Shown here: positions 23,678-32,943 of the stretch, piece after piece
Layout of the letters: every line of letters starts with the position of its first letter
How positions within the stretch are numbered: position 1 is the first letter of the stretch
Assembly: GCA_016195565.1 (NCBI GenBank)
Contig: JACPZK010000030.1
Location: 1-51,972 of the forward strand
DNA length: 51,972 bases
Direction: 5' to 3'
DNA from: Nitrospirota bacterium
GTDB lineage: Bacteria; Nitrospirota; Thermodesulfovibrionia; Thermodesulfovibrionales; UBA1546
Program-made: the position numbers and the translations under genes
The notes under the pieces: generated by a model
Seen by the model: the letters and a program-made list of their open reading frames with translations, nothing else
Database searches by the model: none
Told to the model about the DNA's origin: nothing

Positions 23678-25248
23678 AGGTCATGCCCCGAATATGACTG
23701 ATTAAAGCTTTTATTGCAGAGAGGAAAGTCAGGGACGATATTCCCCGGGATAGATTGTTCAAGCCCTAACCAGTTGACGCTGGAGGGGTCTCTGACCATA
23801 CAGCGGTTTATCTCTCCGGCCGGTCCCGATTGAAGCCAATAAATTATCTCGCCGCGCCAGCCTTCGACCGCTGCAAATCCCGCCTTTTCAGACGAAGGAG
23901 GCTCAATGGTTCCGTTGATATTTCCGTCAGGAAGGTTGTCAAGAAGCCAGCGTATAATTCTGATAGACTCACGCACCTCATGAATGCGAACCCATGTTCT
24001 GGCATGCACGTCTCCCGTAACAAGAACCGGCACATCCAGCTCGATGCGGTCATACTGATCATAGGGAGGAAAAGGGTTAAATATGCGGCAGTCAAGATTC
24101 ATGCCGCTCGCCCGCGCTACTATCCCCACGGCGCAGAGTTCTCTTGCCTTCTCAGGTAAAAGCACACCCGTATCCCTCACCCTGTCTTCAAGTGAAGGAT
24201 TTTCATCATAGATTGTGACAAGTTTTTCAAATTCCTTCTCAAAACATTTTAATTCGCTCAATATCTTTTCTTTGCCTTTTACATCAATGTCAACAGCAAC
24301 ACCGCCCGGGATAATTCTGTCCATTATAAACCTGTGGCCGAAAAGTTCGCTGTTAGTGCGGAGAATCCCCTCTTTTAACCGCATAAGCTGATAGAACATA
24401 AAGGCGAATGCAGCGTCATTGCAGATAGCGCCGATATCTCCCAGATGGTTTGCAATGCGCTCACGCTCGAGAAAAAGCGCCCTAAGCCAGCAAGCCCTTT
24501 CCGGGGGAACAAAGCCGGACATGGACTCTAACGCCATGCAATATGCAAGGCTGTGGGCAACAGTGGTGTCTCCTGACACTCTTCCCGCAAGCCTGAAGCC
24601 ATCCTCCCATCTCATTGACTCAAACTGTTTCTCAATGCCCTTATGCACATAACCAAGCCGTTCTTCGAGGTTGATAATCTGCTCGCCAACTGCCTGAAAA
24701 CGAAAATGCCCCGGCTCAATAATGCCTGCATGAACAGGCCCAACAGGTATTTCATAAACCCCTTCTCCTTCCGCCCGTGCCCATCTGTATTCGCCTTCTA
24801 CCCTCGGCATGGGTTTTGAAGCATCAAAGGACTTTCTCAAAGGGTATGCGTCTTGAGGCCAGTCCTCAAACTTTATCCAGGGTCTTAAATCAGGATGACC
24901 TTCAGGAATAACACCCATGAGGCTGTTCATCTGCCGCTCAAATCTATAGGCAGGCAGGTATTTTTTGGTAAGAGTTGGAAATGCCGGATCATCCATTGTT
25001 GTTACAGTCTTGACAATCAGATATTCTGAGCCCCATCTGTAACAGGCGAATATGCCGAACCACGGCGTCTCTTCCGTAGCCCATTCAGCGGCAAGCAGCG
25101 CATATGACTTTTTCATCGCCTTTGCAGCCTCGGCAAACTTCTCCTTCGGCACAGTACAAAATACCACAGACGCGGGATACTGGTAATTTTCCCTGAATCT
25201 TACATCCTCTCCAAGGGCTGAGATTATAGCGTCCTTTAATAAACTCAT
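23674..25248 (-). CDS. Hydrogenase-4-like large subunit, NiFe ligands largely lost (Ehr-type)
   Basis: 524 residues: an N-terminal NuoC-like part (1 to about 140) fused to a NuoD/NiFe-large-subunit part with VGPVHAGIIEPGHFRF. In true group-4 hydrogenases the first ligand motif reads RVCGICxxAHS. Here it reads RVSGDTTVAHS (about 223-233), with Ser and Thr at the two Cys positions. The C-terminal DPCxxC is replaced by PDFPLCNKSFNQSYSG (about 506-520). Such subunits are known from energy-converting-hydrogenase-related (Ehr) complexes, which are not expected to react with H2 at a NiFe centre. What they oxidise is unsettled. Confidence 0.9.
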   Translation of the reverse strand: MSLLKDAIISALGEDVRFRENYQYPASVVFCTVPKEKFAEAAKAMKKSYALLAAEWATEETPWFGIFACYRWGSEYLIVKTVTTMDDPAFPTLTKKYLPAYRFERQMNSLMGVIPEGHPDLRPWIKFEDWPQDAYPLRKSFDASKPMPRVEGEYRWARAEGEGVYEIPVGPVHAGIIEPGHFRFQAVGEQIINLEERLGYVHKGIEKQFESMRWEDGFRLAGRVSGDTTVAHSLAYCMALESMSGFVPPERACWLRALFLERERIANHLGDIGAICNDAAFAFMFYQLMRLKEGILRTNSELFGHRFIMDRIIPGGVAVDIDVKGKEKILSELKCFEKEFEKLVTIYDENPSLEDRVRDTGVLLPEKARELCAVGIVARASGMNLDCRIFNPFPPYDQYDRIELDVPVLVTGDVHARTWVRIHEVRESIRIIRWLLDNLPDGNINGTIEPPSSEKAGFAAVEGWRGEIIYWLQSGPAGEINRCMVRDPSSVNWLGLEQSIPGNIVPDFPLCNKSFNQSYSGHDL

Positions 25249-26693
25249 TTCAGTATCTGCACCGCCTTATGAAACCATTGATTAAGAAAACCGGGCATAT
25301 ACAGCCCTACTGCCAGAACAATTGCCATATGCAGAAGCATAGGCAGATGCGCTACTTTCATGGATTTCTGATATGGAGGAATCTCCCCCGCAACCATCGG
25401 CTGTACTTTTCTGAATACGGCGGCAAATGCAACAGCAAGCCCCAGAAGAAGAAACGGCGTCATAAGAGGCGCATCTTTTATAGTAGCGGTCAGGATAAGG
25501 AATTCGCTTGTGAATATCCCGAAAGGAGGCATACCGACAATAGCCATTGCCCCGAACATCATGCCCCAGCCGACAAGCGGTTTGCCCCTGATAAGCCCCT
25601 TTATTTTATCCATATCCTGAGTCCGGTGCATCTGAGATGCATGGCCGACTGTAAAGAATATGGAAGACTTTGCGAGGCTGTGAACAAGCATGTGCAAGAG
25701 CGCGCCGTAGGTTGCGATAGGGCCGCCCAATCCGAAAGCAAATGTGGCTATGCCCATATGTTCTATTGAGGAATAAGAAAACATCCGTTTGATGTCTTTT
25801 TGCCTGAGCAATGAGAAGGCTGCCACAAGTATGGAAATTATCCCGAAACCCATCATAATATTGCCTGCGTAATGCGTATGAGTTGAGCCGTCCACAATAG
25901 CCTTGCATCTTACAAGGGCATACAGGGCGATATTCAACAGTAAGCCTGAAAGCACTGCAGAAATTGGAGTCGGCCCTTCGCTATGCGCGTCAGGAAGCCA
26001 GTTGTGCAGCGGAACAAGCCCTACCTTTGTCCCGTATCCGACCATGAGAAACACAAAGGCAAGAGATAATATTGTAGGCTCCAGCTTGCCGCTTGACTGG
26101 ATAAGATTTGTCCAGAGGAGCGCCTCCCCTCCTTCTCCGAGCACCTTTTCAGCGGCGAAATATAAAAGAACAGTTCCAAAGAGAGCCTGCGCTATGCCCA
26201 CGCCGCAGAGGATAAAATATTTCCATGCAGCCTCAATAGCTGTCGGCGTCCGGTACAGCGATACCAGCAAGACAGTTGATAATGTGGCAAGTTCCATAGC
26301 TATCCACAATACACCTATATTATTGGTAAGAAGACAGAGAAACATTGCAAATATAAAGAGCTGAAACATGGCATGGTAAAAACGCATTCCCCAGTGTCCG
26401 ACCCTTCCGTGCTCACGTTCACGCCTCATGTAGCGCCTGCTGAATATGGCTGTCGTCATCGAGACAAAGGATGTAAGCACAGCAAGATAAACATTAAATG
26501 CGTCAACAAAGAAAAACTTATTTCCGGCAAGCATGGGGCCGTTGTTATAGACATCCAGCGCAAGGGCAATCCCGGCAAGGAAGGTCGCGGCAGAACCCGC
26601 TATGTTTATCTCAGGGGCATATTTCCTGTCTCCTACAAAAGCAAGAACAACAGCGGCAAAAAGCGGAACAACCAAAAGAATAAGCAGCGGCAT
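25245..26693 (-). CDS. Hydrogenase-4-like membrane subunit HyfF/NuoN type
   Basis: 482 residues with about 14 hydrophobic helices, of the antiporter-like NuoL/M/N family. Conserved elements include the Lys/Glu-bearing helices, VGYGTKVGLVPLHNWLPDAHSEGPTPISAVLSG (the family's signature region) and RMFSYSSIEHMGIATF. It should take part in proton or sodium pumping by the complex. The stop overlaps the large-subunit ATG by four bases. Confidence 0.92.
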   Translation of the reverse strand: MPLLILLVVPLFAAVVLAFVGDRKYAPEINIAGSAATFLAGIALALDVYNNGPMLAGNKFFFVDAFNVYLAVLTSFVSMTTAIFSRRYMRREREHGRVGHWGMRFYHAMFQLFIFAMFLCLLTNNIGVLWIAMELATLSTVLLVSLYRTPTAIEAAWKYFILCGVGIAQALFGTVLLYFAAEKVLGEGGEALLWTNLIQSSGKLEPTILSLAFVFLMVGYGTKVGLVPLHNWLPDAHSEGPTPISAVLSGLLLNIALYALVRCKAIVDGSTHTHYAGNIMMGFGIISILVAAFSLLRQKDIKRMFSYSSIEHMGIATFAFGLGGPIATYGALLHMLVHSLAKSSIFFTVGHASQMHRTQDMDKIKGLIRGKPLVGWGMMFGAMAIVGMPPFGIFTSEFLILTATIKDAPLMTPFLLLGLAVAFAAVFRKVQPMVAGEIPPYQKSMKVAHLPMLLHMAIVLAVGLYMPGFLNQWFHKAVQILK

Positions 26694-26694
26694 A

Positions 26695-27360
26695 TCACTC
26701 CCCTTCCTTCAGCCTTGCCATCTGTTCCACATCCAAGCTGTCAAAGGTAGTATTTATATGGAAGAAGAATATGCCGAATATAAACGCTGCAATCAATATG
26801 TCAATTGCCACGCCCAATTCAACCACGAGGGGCATGCCATAGGTTGCGCTCGTTGCGGCAAAGAACAGGCCGTTTTCCATAGCCAGGAAGCCGATAATCT
26901 GCGTGACTGCGTGCCTCCTTGTAATCATCATCAAAAGCCCGATCATAACTGTTGCAAGGGCAATAGCAAGTATGGAGCGCGTGACTAACGTTGACATCTC
27001 ACGCACCGGAGCAGTCAGGCTGTATGAGAATATTACAAGGGCAATACCGATGAGCATTGTGAGGGGCACATTTACCACGGTCTCTATCTCCTTGCGAATC
27101 TTCAGCTTATGTATCAGCGCATTCAGGATGTAGGGAAGCAGTATCACTTTCAGTGTGAGGGTTAATACGGATGATATGTAAAGGTGGGGCCTGCCCGCAG
27201 CATAGCCGACAATCGCTGTGCTGACCGAAAGGAAAAGCCCCTGCCACGCAAATAAATGAATGAGCCCGTAAATCCTTCTCTGAACAAGCATACCGAATGC
27301 CGTCAGAAGCACCATCGCCGCAAGAAAATTTATTATCTGCGCTACAGTCTGAATATCCAT
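26695..27360 (-). CDS. Hydrogenase-4-like membrane subunit HyfE (NuoK-like)
   Basis: 221 residues, about six or seven TM helices. The C-terminal part (RHAVTQIIGFLAMENGLFFAATSATYGMPLVVELGVAIDILIAAF) holds the NuoK-like helices with two buried acidic residues (MENG, VELGVAID). This is the HyfE pattern of an extended NuoK. It ends one base before the HyfF-like gene. Confidence 0.9.
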   Translation of the reverse strand: MDIQTVAQIINFLAAMVLLTAFGMLVQRRIYGLIHLFAWQGLFLSVSTAIVGYAAGRPHLYISSVLTLTLKVILLPYILNALIHKLKIRKEIETVVNVPLTMLIGIALVIFSYSLTAPVREMSTLVTRSILAIALATVMIGLLMMITRRHAVTQIIGFLAMENGLFFAATSATYGMPLVVELGVAIDILIAAFIFGIFFFHINTTFDSLDVEQMARLKEGE

Positions 27361-27361
27361 A

Positions 27362-28312
27362 TCACTCCAATATAAAATGAGATAACATTCCGAGCGTTGC
27401 CAGCAGGAACGCCGCCCCTAAAAATTCCGTCACACGGAAAAGCCTCATCTTTGCAAGCCCGGTCTCTATGAGCACGAGCACAACTCCTGCAAAAGCAAAT
27501 TTTATTATCAGATAAATCAATGCGACAGGTATTGCCGCCATATTCCCGGCTGCGGCAATTCCCCACGGGAAAAACGCCGCCGCACCCAATGACATAAAGA
27601 GGAAAAGTTTCATCATGCCAGCCCATTCAATAAGGGCCAGGTGCCTGCCTGAATATTCGAGTATCATTGCCTCATGAATCATTGTAAGTTCAAGATGAGT
27701 TGCCGGGTTGTCAACAGGAATCCTTCCTGTCTCTGCGATTGCGATCATAACAAAGGCAAGAAAGGCAAAAGCAAGAGACGGCCTCAGCGCCATATGAATA
27801 TCGCTTTGCAAAATGGCCTGTGCAATGTGAGAAAGGGATGTGGACTTGCTCGCCAGAGACATTGTAAATACAGCCATGAGCATTGCAGGCTCTGCAAGCG
27901 AGGCAATCATCATCTCACGGCTTGAGCCCATTCCGCCGAAAGCAGTGCCGACGTCCATTCCGGCCAGCGCTGTAAAAAAGCGGGCAATGGCAAAAAGAGC
28001 AACGAGCGCAATAACATCCGCCGTGGCGGAAAGGGGCAGGTCCACCGACAGTATCGGGATAATCCCTCCGGCAAGAAGGGTGGCCCCGAAAACGAGATAC
28101 GGTGTAAAACGGAATATCCACGAGGCATTTTCCGCCAGCGCCACGTCCTTTGAAAAAAGCTTTGCGATATCCCTGCAGGGTTGCAGCATGCTCGGAGAAG
28201 TCCTTCCCTGTGACCAGCACTTCACCATCTTTACCCAGCCGGCAAAAATAGGCGCCGCTGCAAGAAGCAGCAAAAGCTGCATTATCTCTATGAGTAACGG
28301 CGAAAAGTTCAT
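27362..28312 (-). CDS. Hydrogenase-4-like membrane subunit HyfC (NuoH-like)
   Basis: 316 residues, eight TM helices. NuoH-type loops are visible: GRTSPSMLQPCRDIAKLFSKD, ETGRIPVDNPATHLELTMIHEAMILEYSGRHLA and a C-terminal helix. This subunit anchors the soluble arm and forms part of the coupling site. It overlaps the HyfB-like gene by four bases. Confidence 0.93.
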   Translation of the reverse strand: MNFSPLLIEIMQLLLLLAAAPIFAGWVKMVKCWSQGRTSPSMLQPCRDIAKLFSKDVALAENASWIFRFTPYLVFGATLLAGGIIPILSVDLPLSATADVIALVALFAIARFFTALAGMDVGTAFGGMGSSREMMIASLAEPAMLMAVFTMSLASKSTSLSHIAQAILQSDIHMALRPSLAFAFLAFVMIAIAETGRIPVDNPATHLELTMIHEAMILEYSGRHLALIEWAGMMKLFLFMSLGAAAFFPWGIAAAGNMAAIPVALIYLIIKFAFAGVVLVLIETGLAKMRLFRVTEFLGAAFLLATLGMLSHFILE

Positions 28313-30354
28313 TTCACAAACACCAGAAGCACAATAATCGTTATAAACGAATAAATCAGATATGTCTGAATCCTGCCTTGCTGAAGCATCCCCACCTTAC
28401 GGGATAACCAGAAACTCACCCCGGCAATTGGTTTGTAAAGCCATCCCCAGAGACGGTCACGTATCTTGAGATAGTAATTGAGCCTCTTCGGGAATGCGCT
28501 GTGGGCGGACTGCGGACTCAAATCTACCTGTTCTTTTATATTGAAAAGATAGCCGAATATTCTCCTTATCGGCATGGAAAAAGATGTGGCATTATACTGC
28601 ATCCTCTCAGTTAACTTTTCAAACCCGCAGTCCCATGCAGGGCCCCTGCGGATAGCTCCGGGTTTCACATGGAGCATGATGTACGCCGCAGCTACAACTG
28701 CGAGAATTCCTAAAAACACAATAATTCCGGAATATGAGGCGCGCTCAGGAGCCACAGGCGTAAGCCAAAGCCAGCCATATGTACCAGCTGAGGCGCTTAT
28801 CGTAGATCCTACTAACTGCACCGGGATTGTGTCCATCCATCCGATAAACAGAGTCGGCAGGATTCCGAGGAGCAAGCAGGTGGCAGCAGCCAGCATCATC
28901 CCAATCCTCATAGGCCAGTTTACCTCTTGAATTTTGGGTTTATGTTGTCCGCGCCAGCGGCCTAAAAATGTTACTCCAAAAGCCTTTACAAAGCATGCCG
29001 CAGCAAGCGCGCCTGTAAGGGCAAGGATAGCAGCCCCCACCGGCATAAGCAGTTTTAATATAGGAGCGGGAAGAGACGGAGAGAGGAGAAATGCCTGAAA
29101 GGTAAGCCACTCGGATACAAACCCGTTAAACGGCGGCAAAGCTGATATGGATACGCATCCTATAAGAAAAAACACTGCGGTCCACGGCATTTTATGAATA
29201 AGTCCGCCCATCTCTTCCATATTTCTTTCATGAGTAGCATGAAGCACAGCCCCTGCGCCCATGAAGAGCAGGCCCTTGAACATCGCGTGATTTAATGTAT
29301 GGTATATTGCTGCGGTCATAGCCAGTGCGGCTATAAGCGGCATGTTGAAGGAAGTAAAGACCATGCTGAGTCCTATTCCTATGAGGATGATTCCGATGTT
29401 TTCCACTGAGCAATAAGCGAGGAGTCTTTTCAAATCATGCTGCATAAGCGCGTAGAGAACGCCCATCACTGCTGAAATAAGTCCGAATACCAGCACAACA
29501 GCGCCCCACCACCATGGGAATACCTTGATGAGGTCAAAGGTAACCCTGAGGATGCCGTAAATGGCGGTCTTGAGCATTACACCGCTCATCAGGGCAGAGA
29601 CATTGGACGGGGCTACAGGATGCGCTTCCGGCAGCCATACATGGAAAGGGATTACACCGGCCTTTGCCGAAAAGCCGAAGAATGCGAGAAAAAATGCGGC
29701 GGTTGCCAATTCAACAGGAAACTTTGACGCGCGCATAGCGTCAAAAGTGTATCCGCTGAAGTCCCTGAACCCTGTGGCAAGCCCTGCCATCACGCCGAAT
29801 GACAGCAGAATAGCCACAGCTCCGATATGAGCAATGACCAGATAAAGAAAAGCGGCCCGTTTGTTTTCTGCCTTTTCATCCTCATACATTACGAGAAAAT
29901 ATGATGCAGCAGCCATCAATTCCCATGCTATAAGAAAGAACAATGCATCATCGGCAAGCACCACCATAAACATGCCTGCTATAAAAAGAGAATAAAAAAT
30001 AATAAGCCGCACTACAGGCCTCTGTCCTATAAACCCTTTTACATAGCCTATAGAATAAACAGACACATAGAATGACAGCAGCCCTATGGTTGTGAGGAAA
30101 AAGCCTGAAAGCGGATCAAGCCTAAGGTGAAACGGCAGGTCTGGCAGGCCAAGAGCGAGAATTGCCCTGTCGGTTGTTCCGTCTCCCACGGCCCATATCC
30201 CTGCCGCAACCGCAAGCAGAGAAGCTGCTGCTGCAAGGGAAAAGCAGACATTGGCCATAACTCTCTCATTTTTTCTGAAAAAGGGAACAAGAAAAACCTG
30301 AAGCAAAAATAACAGAACAGATAAAGACGCAAGCTCAAGAGGGTTGAAAATCAC
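28309..30354 (-). CDS. Hydrogenase-4-like membrane subunit HyfB (NuoL-like)
   Basis: 681 residues from a GTG start with a GGAGGGAG site. About 16 TM helices with the antiporter signature (FSAKAGVIPFHVWLPEAHPVAPSNVSALMSGVMLK) and DLKRLLAYCSVENIGIILIGIGL. The C-terminal extension (AIRRGPAWDCGFEKLTERMQYNATSFSMPIRRIFGYLF) is typical of HyfB. It is the first gene of the operon; a promoter lies at 30519-30546. Confidence 0.93.
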   Translation of the reverse strand: MIFNPLELASLSVLLFLLQVFLVPFFRKNERVMANVCFSLAAAASLLAVAAGIWAVGDGTTDRAILALGLPDLPFHLRLDPLSGFFLTTIGLLSFYVSVYSIGYVKGFIGQRPVVRLIIFYSLFIAGMFMVVLADDALFFLIAWELMAAASYFLVMYEDEKAENKRAAFLYLVIAHIGAVAILLSFGVMAGLATGFRDFSGYTFDAMRASKFPVELATAAFFLAFFGFSAKAGVIPFHVWLPEAHPVAPSNVSALMSGVMLKTAIYGILRVTFDLIKVFPWWWGAVVLVFGLISAVMGVLYALMQHDLKRLLAYCSVENIGIILIGIGLSMVFTSFNMPLIAALAMTAAIYHTLNHAMFKGLLFMGAGAVLHATHERNMEEMGGLIHKMPWTAVFFLIGCVSISALPPFNGFVSEWLTFQAFLLSPSLPAPILKLLMPVGAAILALTGALAAACFVKAFGVTFLGRWRGQHKPKIQEVNWPMRIGMMLAAATCLLLGILPTLFIGWMDTIPVQLVGSTISASAGTYGWLWLTPVAPERASYSGIIVFLGILAVVAAAYIMLHVKPGAIRRGPAWDCGFEKLTERMQYNATSFSMPIRRIFGYLFNIKEQVDLSPQSAHSAFPKRLNYYLKIRDRLWGWLYKPIAGVSFWLSRKVGMLQQGRIQTYLIYSFITIIVLLVFVK

Positions 30355-30405
30355 TTTCTCCCTCCGAACATCTCAGTCTCTTTTCTGGAAATTAAAGAAT
30401 AGAAT

Positions 30406-30483
30406 TCAGCAGGCAAGGTAAACTGTCTTTTCTGATACATTAAAAAGCTCTGCCATATCTTTAACACTTAGGTTTATTTTTGT
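30406..30483 (-). pseudogene. Fragment of an excisionase/MerR-like helix-turn-helix gene
   Basis: A short reading frame gives KINLSVKDMAELFNVSEKTVY and stops at 30406-30408. This is the classic helix-turn-helix of small excisionase-like DNA-binding proteins. There is an in-frame stop directly upstream and no start codon, so only the motif remains. It lies in the leader between the promoter and the HyfB-like gene. Confidence 0.6.
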
Positions 30484-30518
30484 CTATCTTGTCCGAGATT
30501 AGATAAACGTGAGATTAT

Positions 30519-30546
30519 ATTAAAAACAAAGAACTTCCTTTGTCAA
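30519..30546 (-). promoter_or_regulatory. Sigma-70-type promoter of the hydrogenase-4-like operon
   Basis: TTGACA, 16-base spacer, TTTAAT, reading toward the HyfB-like gene. A TATAAT with 21-base spacing overlaps it. The leader before the GTG at 30354 is about 155 bases and includes the helix-turn-helix remnant. Confidence 0.6.
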
Positions 30547-30581
30547 GGAAACAGCAAAAAAAGAAACCATAGAGGATTCAA

Positions 30582-31688
30582 TCAGACAAGAACAGCTTTT
30601 CCTGTTAACTCTGCCATCAGATCCTTGACTGACAAAATCCTGTCAACCCTGCGAGCATTTGTGCCCACAGTATAAAGAGACTCTTCTTTATCCGGATTGT
30701 AGCCGGCAGAACTCAGCAGACCGTTGCATATGCAGAAATGATGCTCGTTGCTCTCTTTTGCAGGGCAGAGACTGAATTTGCCTTCTTTGTCCTTAAGCAG
30801 AACATAGCCTTTGTCGCATTTTGGCTTTCTCAGTTTCTGCAGGGTAGAGACATACATGGGCGATTGCTTTATGACCCTGAAAGGCATACCGCATGGAGAA
30901 CCCGGATCGTATGCAACAATAATATCGTTCTCCCCCGCATTAAGAACAGCCTGTTTATATTCTACAGTGGCGCTGCTCTCCTCAGTAGCAAGGAACCGGG
31001 TTCCCATTTGCACACCATCAGCGCCCATTTTCAGGAATCTGATAATGTCGTCATAAGTATAAATACCTCCTGCGACAATGACAGGAAAACCTCCGTATTT
31101 GTTAGCCATATCTTTTACAGGCGGCAGCAGGCTTTCAAGCCTGTTTTCATTGCTGTCAATCTCGTCCATCTTAAAGCCGAGATGCCCTCCTGCAAGTGGC
31201 CCCTCCAAAACAACGGCGTCAGGCCTGTACCCGTTCTTCTCCCATTTCTTGCAGATGATATCGAGTGCTCTTGCAGATGAAACGATTGGAATAAGCGCGG
31301 TATCCTTTGGCGGTTGAATTGTAGGCAGTGAAATAGGCAGCCCTGCTCCTGAAATGATTGCATCTGCGTTTGCATCAAGAGCGCCCTTCACAGAATTGTC
31401 ATAATCCCTGACAAGCGCACGCATAATGTTTATGCCTGCAAAACCGCCGTTTTCTTTAGCGCGGCAAACTTCTTCATATGCAGCTTCGTATGTATTGAGT
31501 TTTTTCCCTGTTCTCTTTGAGACAAGCCTGTCAAGAGCTGCGCTTGATACAATGCCCAACCCGCCTTCCCTCGCAACAGCGCTTGCAAGAGGATAAAGGG
31601 AAACACCTACGCCCATACCGCCCTGAATAATAGGAAGCGAAATGGCTTTGCCTTTTATAATCAATGGAGAAAGCATTTGAGAAATCAA
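30582..31688 (-). CDS. Nitronate monooxygenase / 2-nitropropane-dioxygenase-like flavoprotein
   Basis: 368 residues, an FMN-binding TIM barrel: PIIQGGMGVGVSLYPLASAVAREGGLGIVS, VVLEGPLAGGHLGFK, PVIVAGGIYTYDDIIRFLKMGADGVQMGTRFLATEE. Relatives include nitronate monooxygenases and FabK-type enoyl reductases; the sequence fits the first group better. The C-terminus has a Cys-bearing region (CDKGYVLLK, SLCPAKE, HHFCICNGLL), common in anaerobe members. The substrate is unknown. Confidence 0.85.
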   Translation of the reverse strand: MISQMLSPLIIKGKAISLPIIQGGMGVGVSLYPLASAVAREGGLGIVSSAALDRLVSKRTGKKLNTYEAAYEEVCRAKENGGFAGINIMRALVRDYDNSVKGALDANADAIISGAGLPISLPTIQPPKDTALIPIVSSARALDIICKKWEKNGYRPDAVVLEGPLAGGHLGFKMDEIDSNENRLESLLPPVKDMANKYGGFPVIVAGGIYTYDDIIRFLKMGADGVQMGTRFLATEESSATVEYKQAVLNAGENDIIVAYDPGSPCGMPFRVIKQSPMYVSTLQKLRKPKCDKGYVLLKDKEGKFSLCPAKESNEHHFCICNGLLSSAGYNPDKEESLYTVGTNARRVDRILSVKDLMAELTGKAVLV

Positions 31689-31799
31689 TTTCCTTATCCC
31701 GTTTATTCTACACTATTCACAGGCATATAAGATATTATAGTATCTATTGCTTTGTCAATTACAACTATTAAAATTAGACGCAGGAAAAAAAATTTACCA

Positions 31800-31827
31800 T
31801 TGACCTTATTTATACTTGTGATATAAT
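31800..31827 (+). promoter_or_regulatory. Sigma-70-type promoter of the DUF948-YtxH-hyp operon
   Basis: TTGACC, 16-base spacer, TATAAT, 18 bases before the DUF948 ATG. The ribosome-binding site GAGGAGG lies at 31834-31840, so the leader is short. It is the only clear promoter seen before hypA. Confidence 0.7.
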
Positions 31828-31844
31828 TGATTTGAGGAGGGACG

Positions 31845-32237
31845 ATGAACGAGATATGGTTTGCGCTTATGACAATTGCTTTTTTAATAGTTGTATGCTT
31901 TCTCGTATATGTGCTGCTTGAACTGAGGAAATCAGCAAGGGCGCTCACAGATTTTCTCAGGACAATAGAAGATTCCCTGAAACCTGCGCTGGAAGAACTC
32001 CAACAGACACTGAAAAGCATGAGAAAGGTCACTGATGATGTGAATTCTGTCACAGAGGACATAAGGCTGGTATCAGGCAGCGCAAGGGATATCGGACATA
32101 ACTTAAAAAAAATAAGCGTGCTTTTAAATGAAGTCAGTTCGGACGCCGTAATAAAGGTTTCGGGATTAAGGATTGGGATAAGAACAGCGCTTGAAGTCTT
32201 AATAAAAAATTTTCTGACAAAAGGAGGCACCAAATGA
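31845..32237 (+). CDS. DUF948-family membrane-anchored protein
   Basis: 130 residues: one N-terminal TM helix (WFALMTIAFLIVVCFLVYVLL) followed by a long amphipathic coiled-coil with many Ser/Asp/Val heptads (LKSMRKVTDDVNSVTEDIRL). DUF948 proteins resemble general-stress membrane proteins and often precede YtxH proteins, as here. The stop overlaps the YtxH ATG by four bases. The link to the hyp genes is by operon only. Confidence 0.85.
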   Translation: MNEIWFALMTIAFLIVVCFLVYVLLELRKSARALTDFLRTIEDSLKPALEELQQTLKSMRKVTDDVNSVTEDIRLVSGSARDIGHNLKKISVLLNEVSSDAVIKVSGLRIGIRTALEVLIKNFLTKGGTK

Positions 32238-32545
32238 GAGACAATGACGGACACAGCGCAGGCACGGTATTTCTTTCCTTTCTTTTTGGAGGGATTGTAG
32301 GAGCGGGGCTTGCTATGCTTTTGGCGCCGCAGTCCGGAAGCGAGACCAGAAAAAGGATAAAGGAATTCGCAGATGATATGCGGGAAAAGGCAGAAGACTA
32401 CGTTGAGGATATCAAAAAGGGCGTGACATCAACAGTGGAGGAAGGAAAAGACTTTTACGAGGAAAAGAAATCCGCCATTACTACAGCAGTTGAAGCAGGC
32501 AAAAAGGCATACGAAAAAGAAAAAGAGAGGCTCTCCAAGGGTTAG
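32234..32545 (+). CDS. YtxH-like stress protein
   Basis: 103 residues with the YtxH signature: a Gly-rich TM helix (FLSFLFGGIVGAGLAMLLAPQSG), then SETRKRIKEFADDMREKAEDYVEDIKKG and a long charged coiled-coil. Members are small membrane-attached proteins linked to general stress. It overlaps the DUF948 gene by four bases and is 8 bases before hypA. Confidence 0.9.
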   Translation: MRDNDGHSAGTVFLSFLFGGIVGAGLAMLLAPQSGSETRKRIKEFADDMREKAEDYVEDIKKGVTSTVEEGKDFYEEKKSAITTAVEAGKKAYEKEKERLSKG

Positions 32546-32553
32546 ACCTGATA

Positions 32554-32898
32554 ATGCATGAGGCTTCTATTGCGTTGAGCGTGCTTGAGATTGCCGTTGA
32601 CAACTGCAGAAAAGCAGGTTATAACAGGATAGAATCAATACGGTTAAAGATTGGGAGGGCGTCGGGCATAATGCTCGACGCCCTCCTTTTTGCATTCAAT
32701 GCCGTCAAAGCAGACACAATTGCGGCGGAAGCAAGCGTTATAATAGACGAGATACCTGTAAGCGGCTTGTGCAGCAGCTGCGGAAAAGATTTTGTTACAG
32801 AAGAAAAATACATCCTGTGCTGCCCTGAATGCAGCAGCGCCTCATTTAATATAAAAACAGGGCGTGAACTTGAAATCATTGATATGGAAGTATTTTGA
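32554..32898 (+). CDS. hypA: Hydrogenase maturation nickel chaperone HypA
   Basis: 114 residues, normal length. Starts MHEASIALSVLEIA, so the nickel-binding MHE N-terminus is intact. Zinc site: CSSCGKDF and CPECSSAS, two CxxC pairs. HypA hands Ni to the hydrogenase large subunit together with HypB. It is the first hyp gene in the order hypA, hypB, hypF, hypD, hypE. No intact NiFe large subunit is encoded in the window. Confidence 0.96.
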   Translation: MHEASIALSVLEIAVDNCRKAGYNRIESIRLKIGRASGIMLDALLFAFNAVKADTIAAEASVIIDEIPVSGLCSSCGKDFVTEEKYILCCPECSSASFNIKTGRELEIIDMEVF

Positions 32899-32943
32899 AG
32901 AACAAACTAACGGCATGCAAAAAACTATCAGGGGGCAAATAAA

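Noticed and set aside
23165-30354. True hydrogenase-4 or formate hydrogenlyase
   Set aside because: The large subunit lacks the NiFe Cys motifs and there is no HyfH or formate dehydrogenase subunit, so H2 chemistry is not supported.
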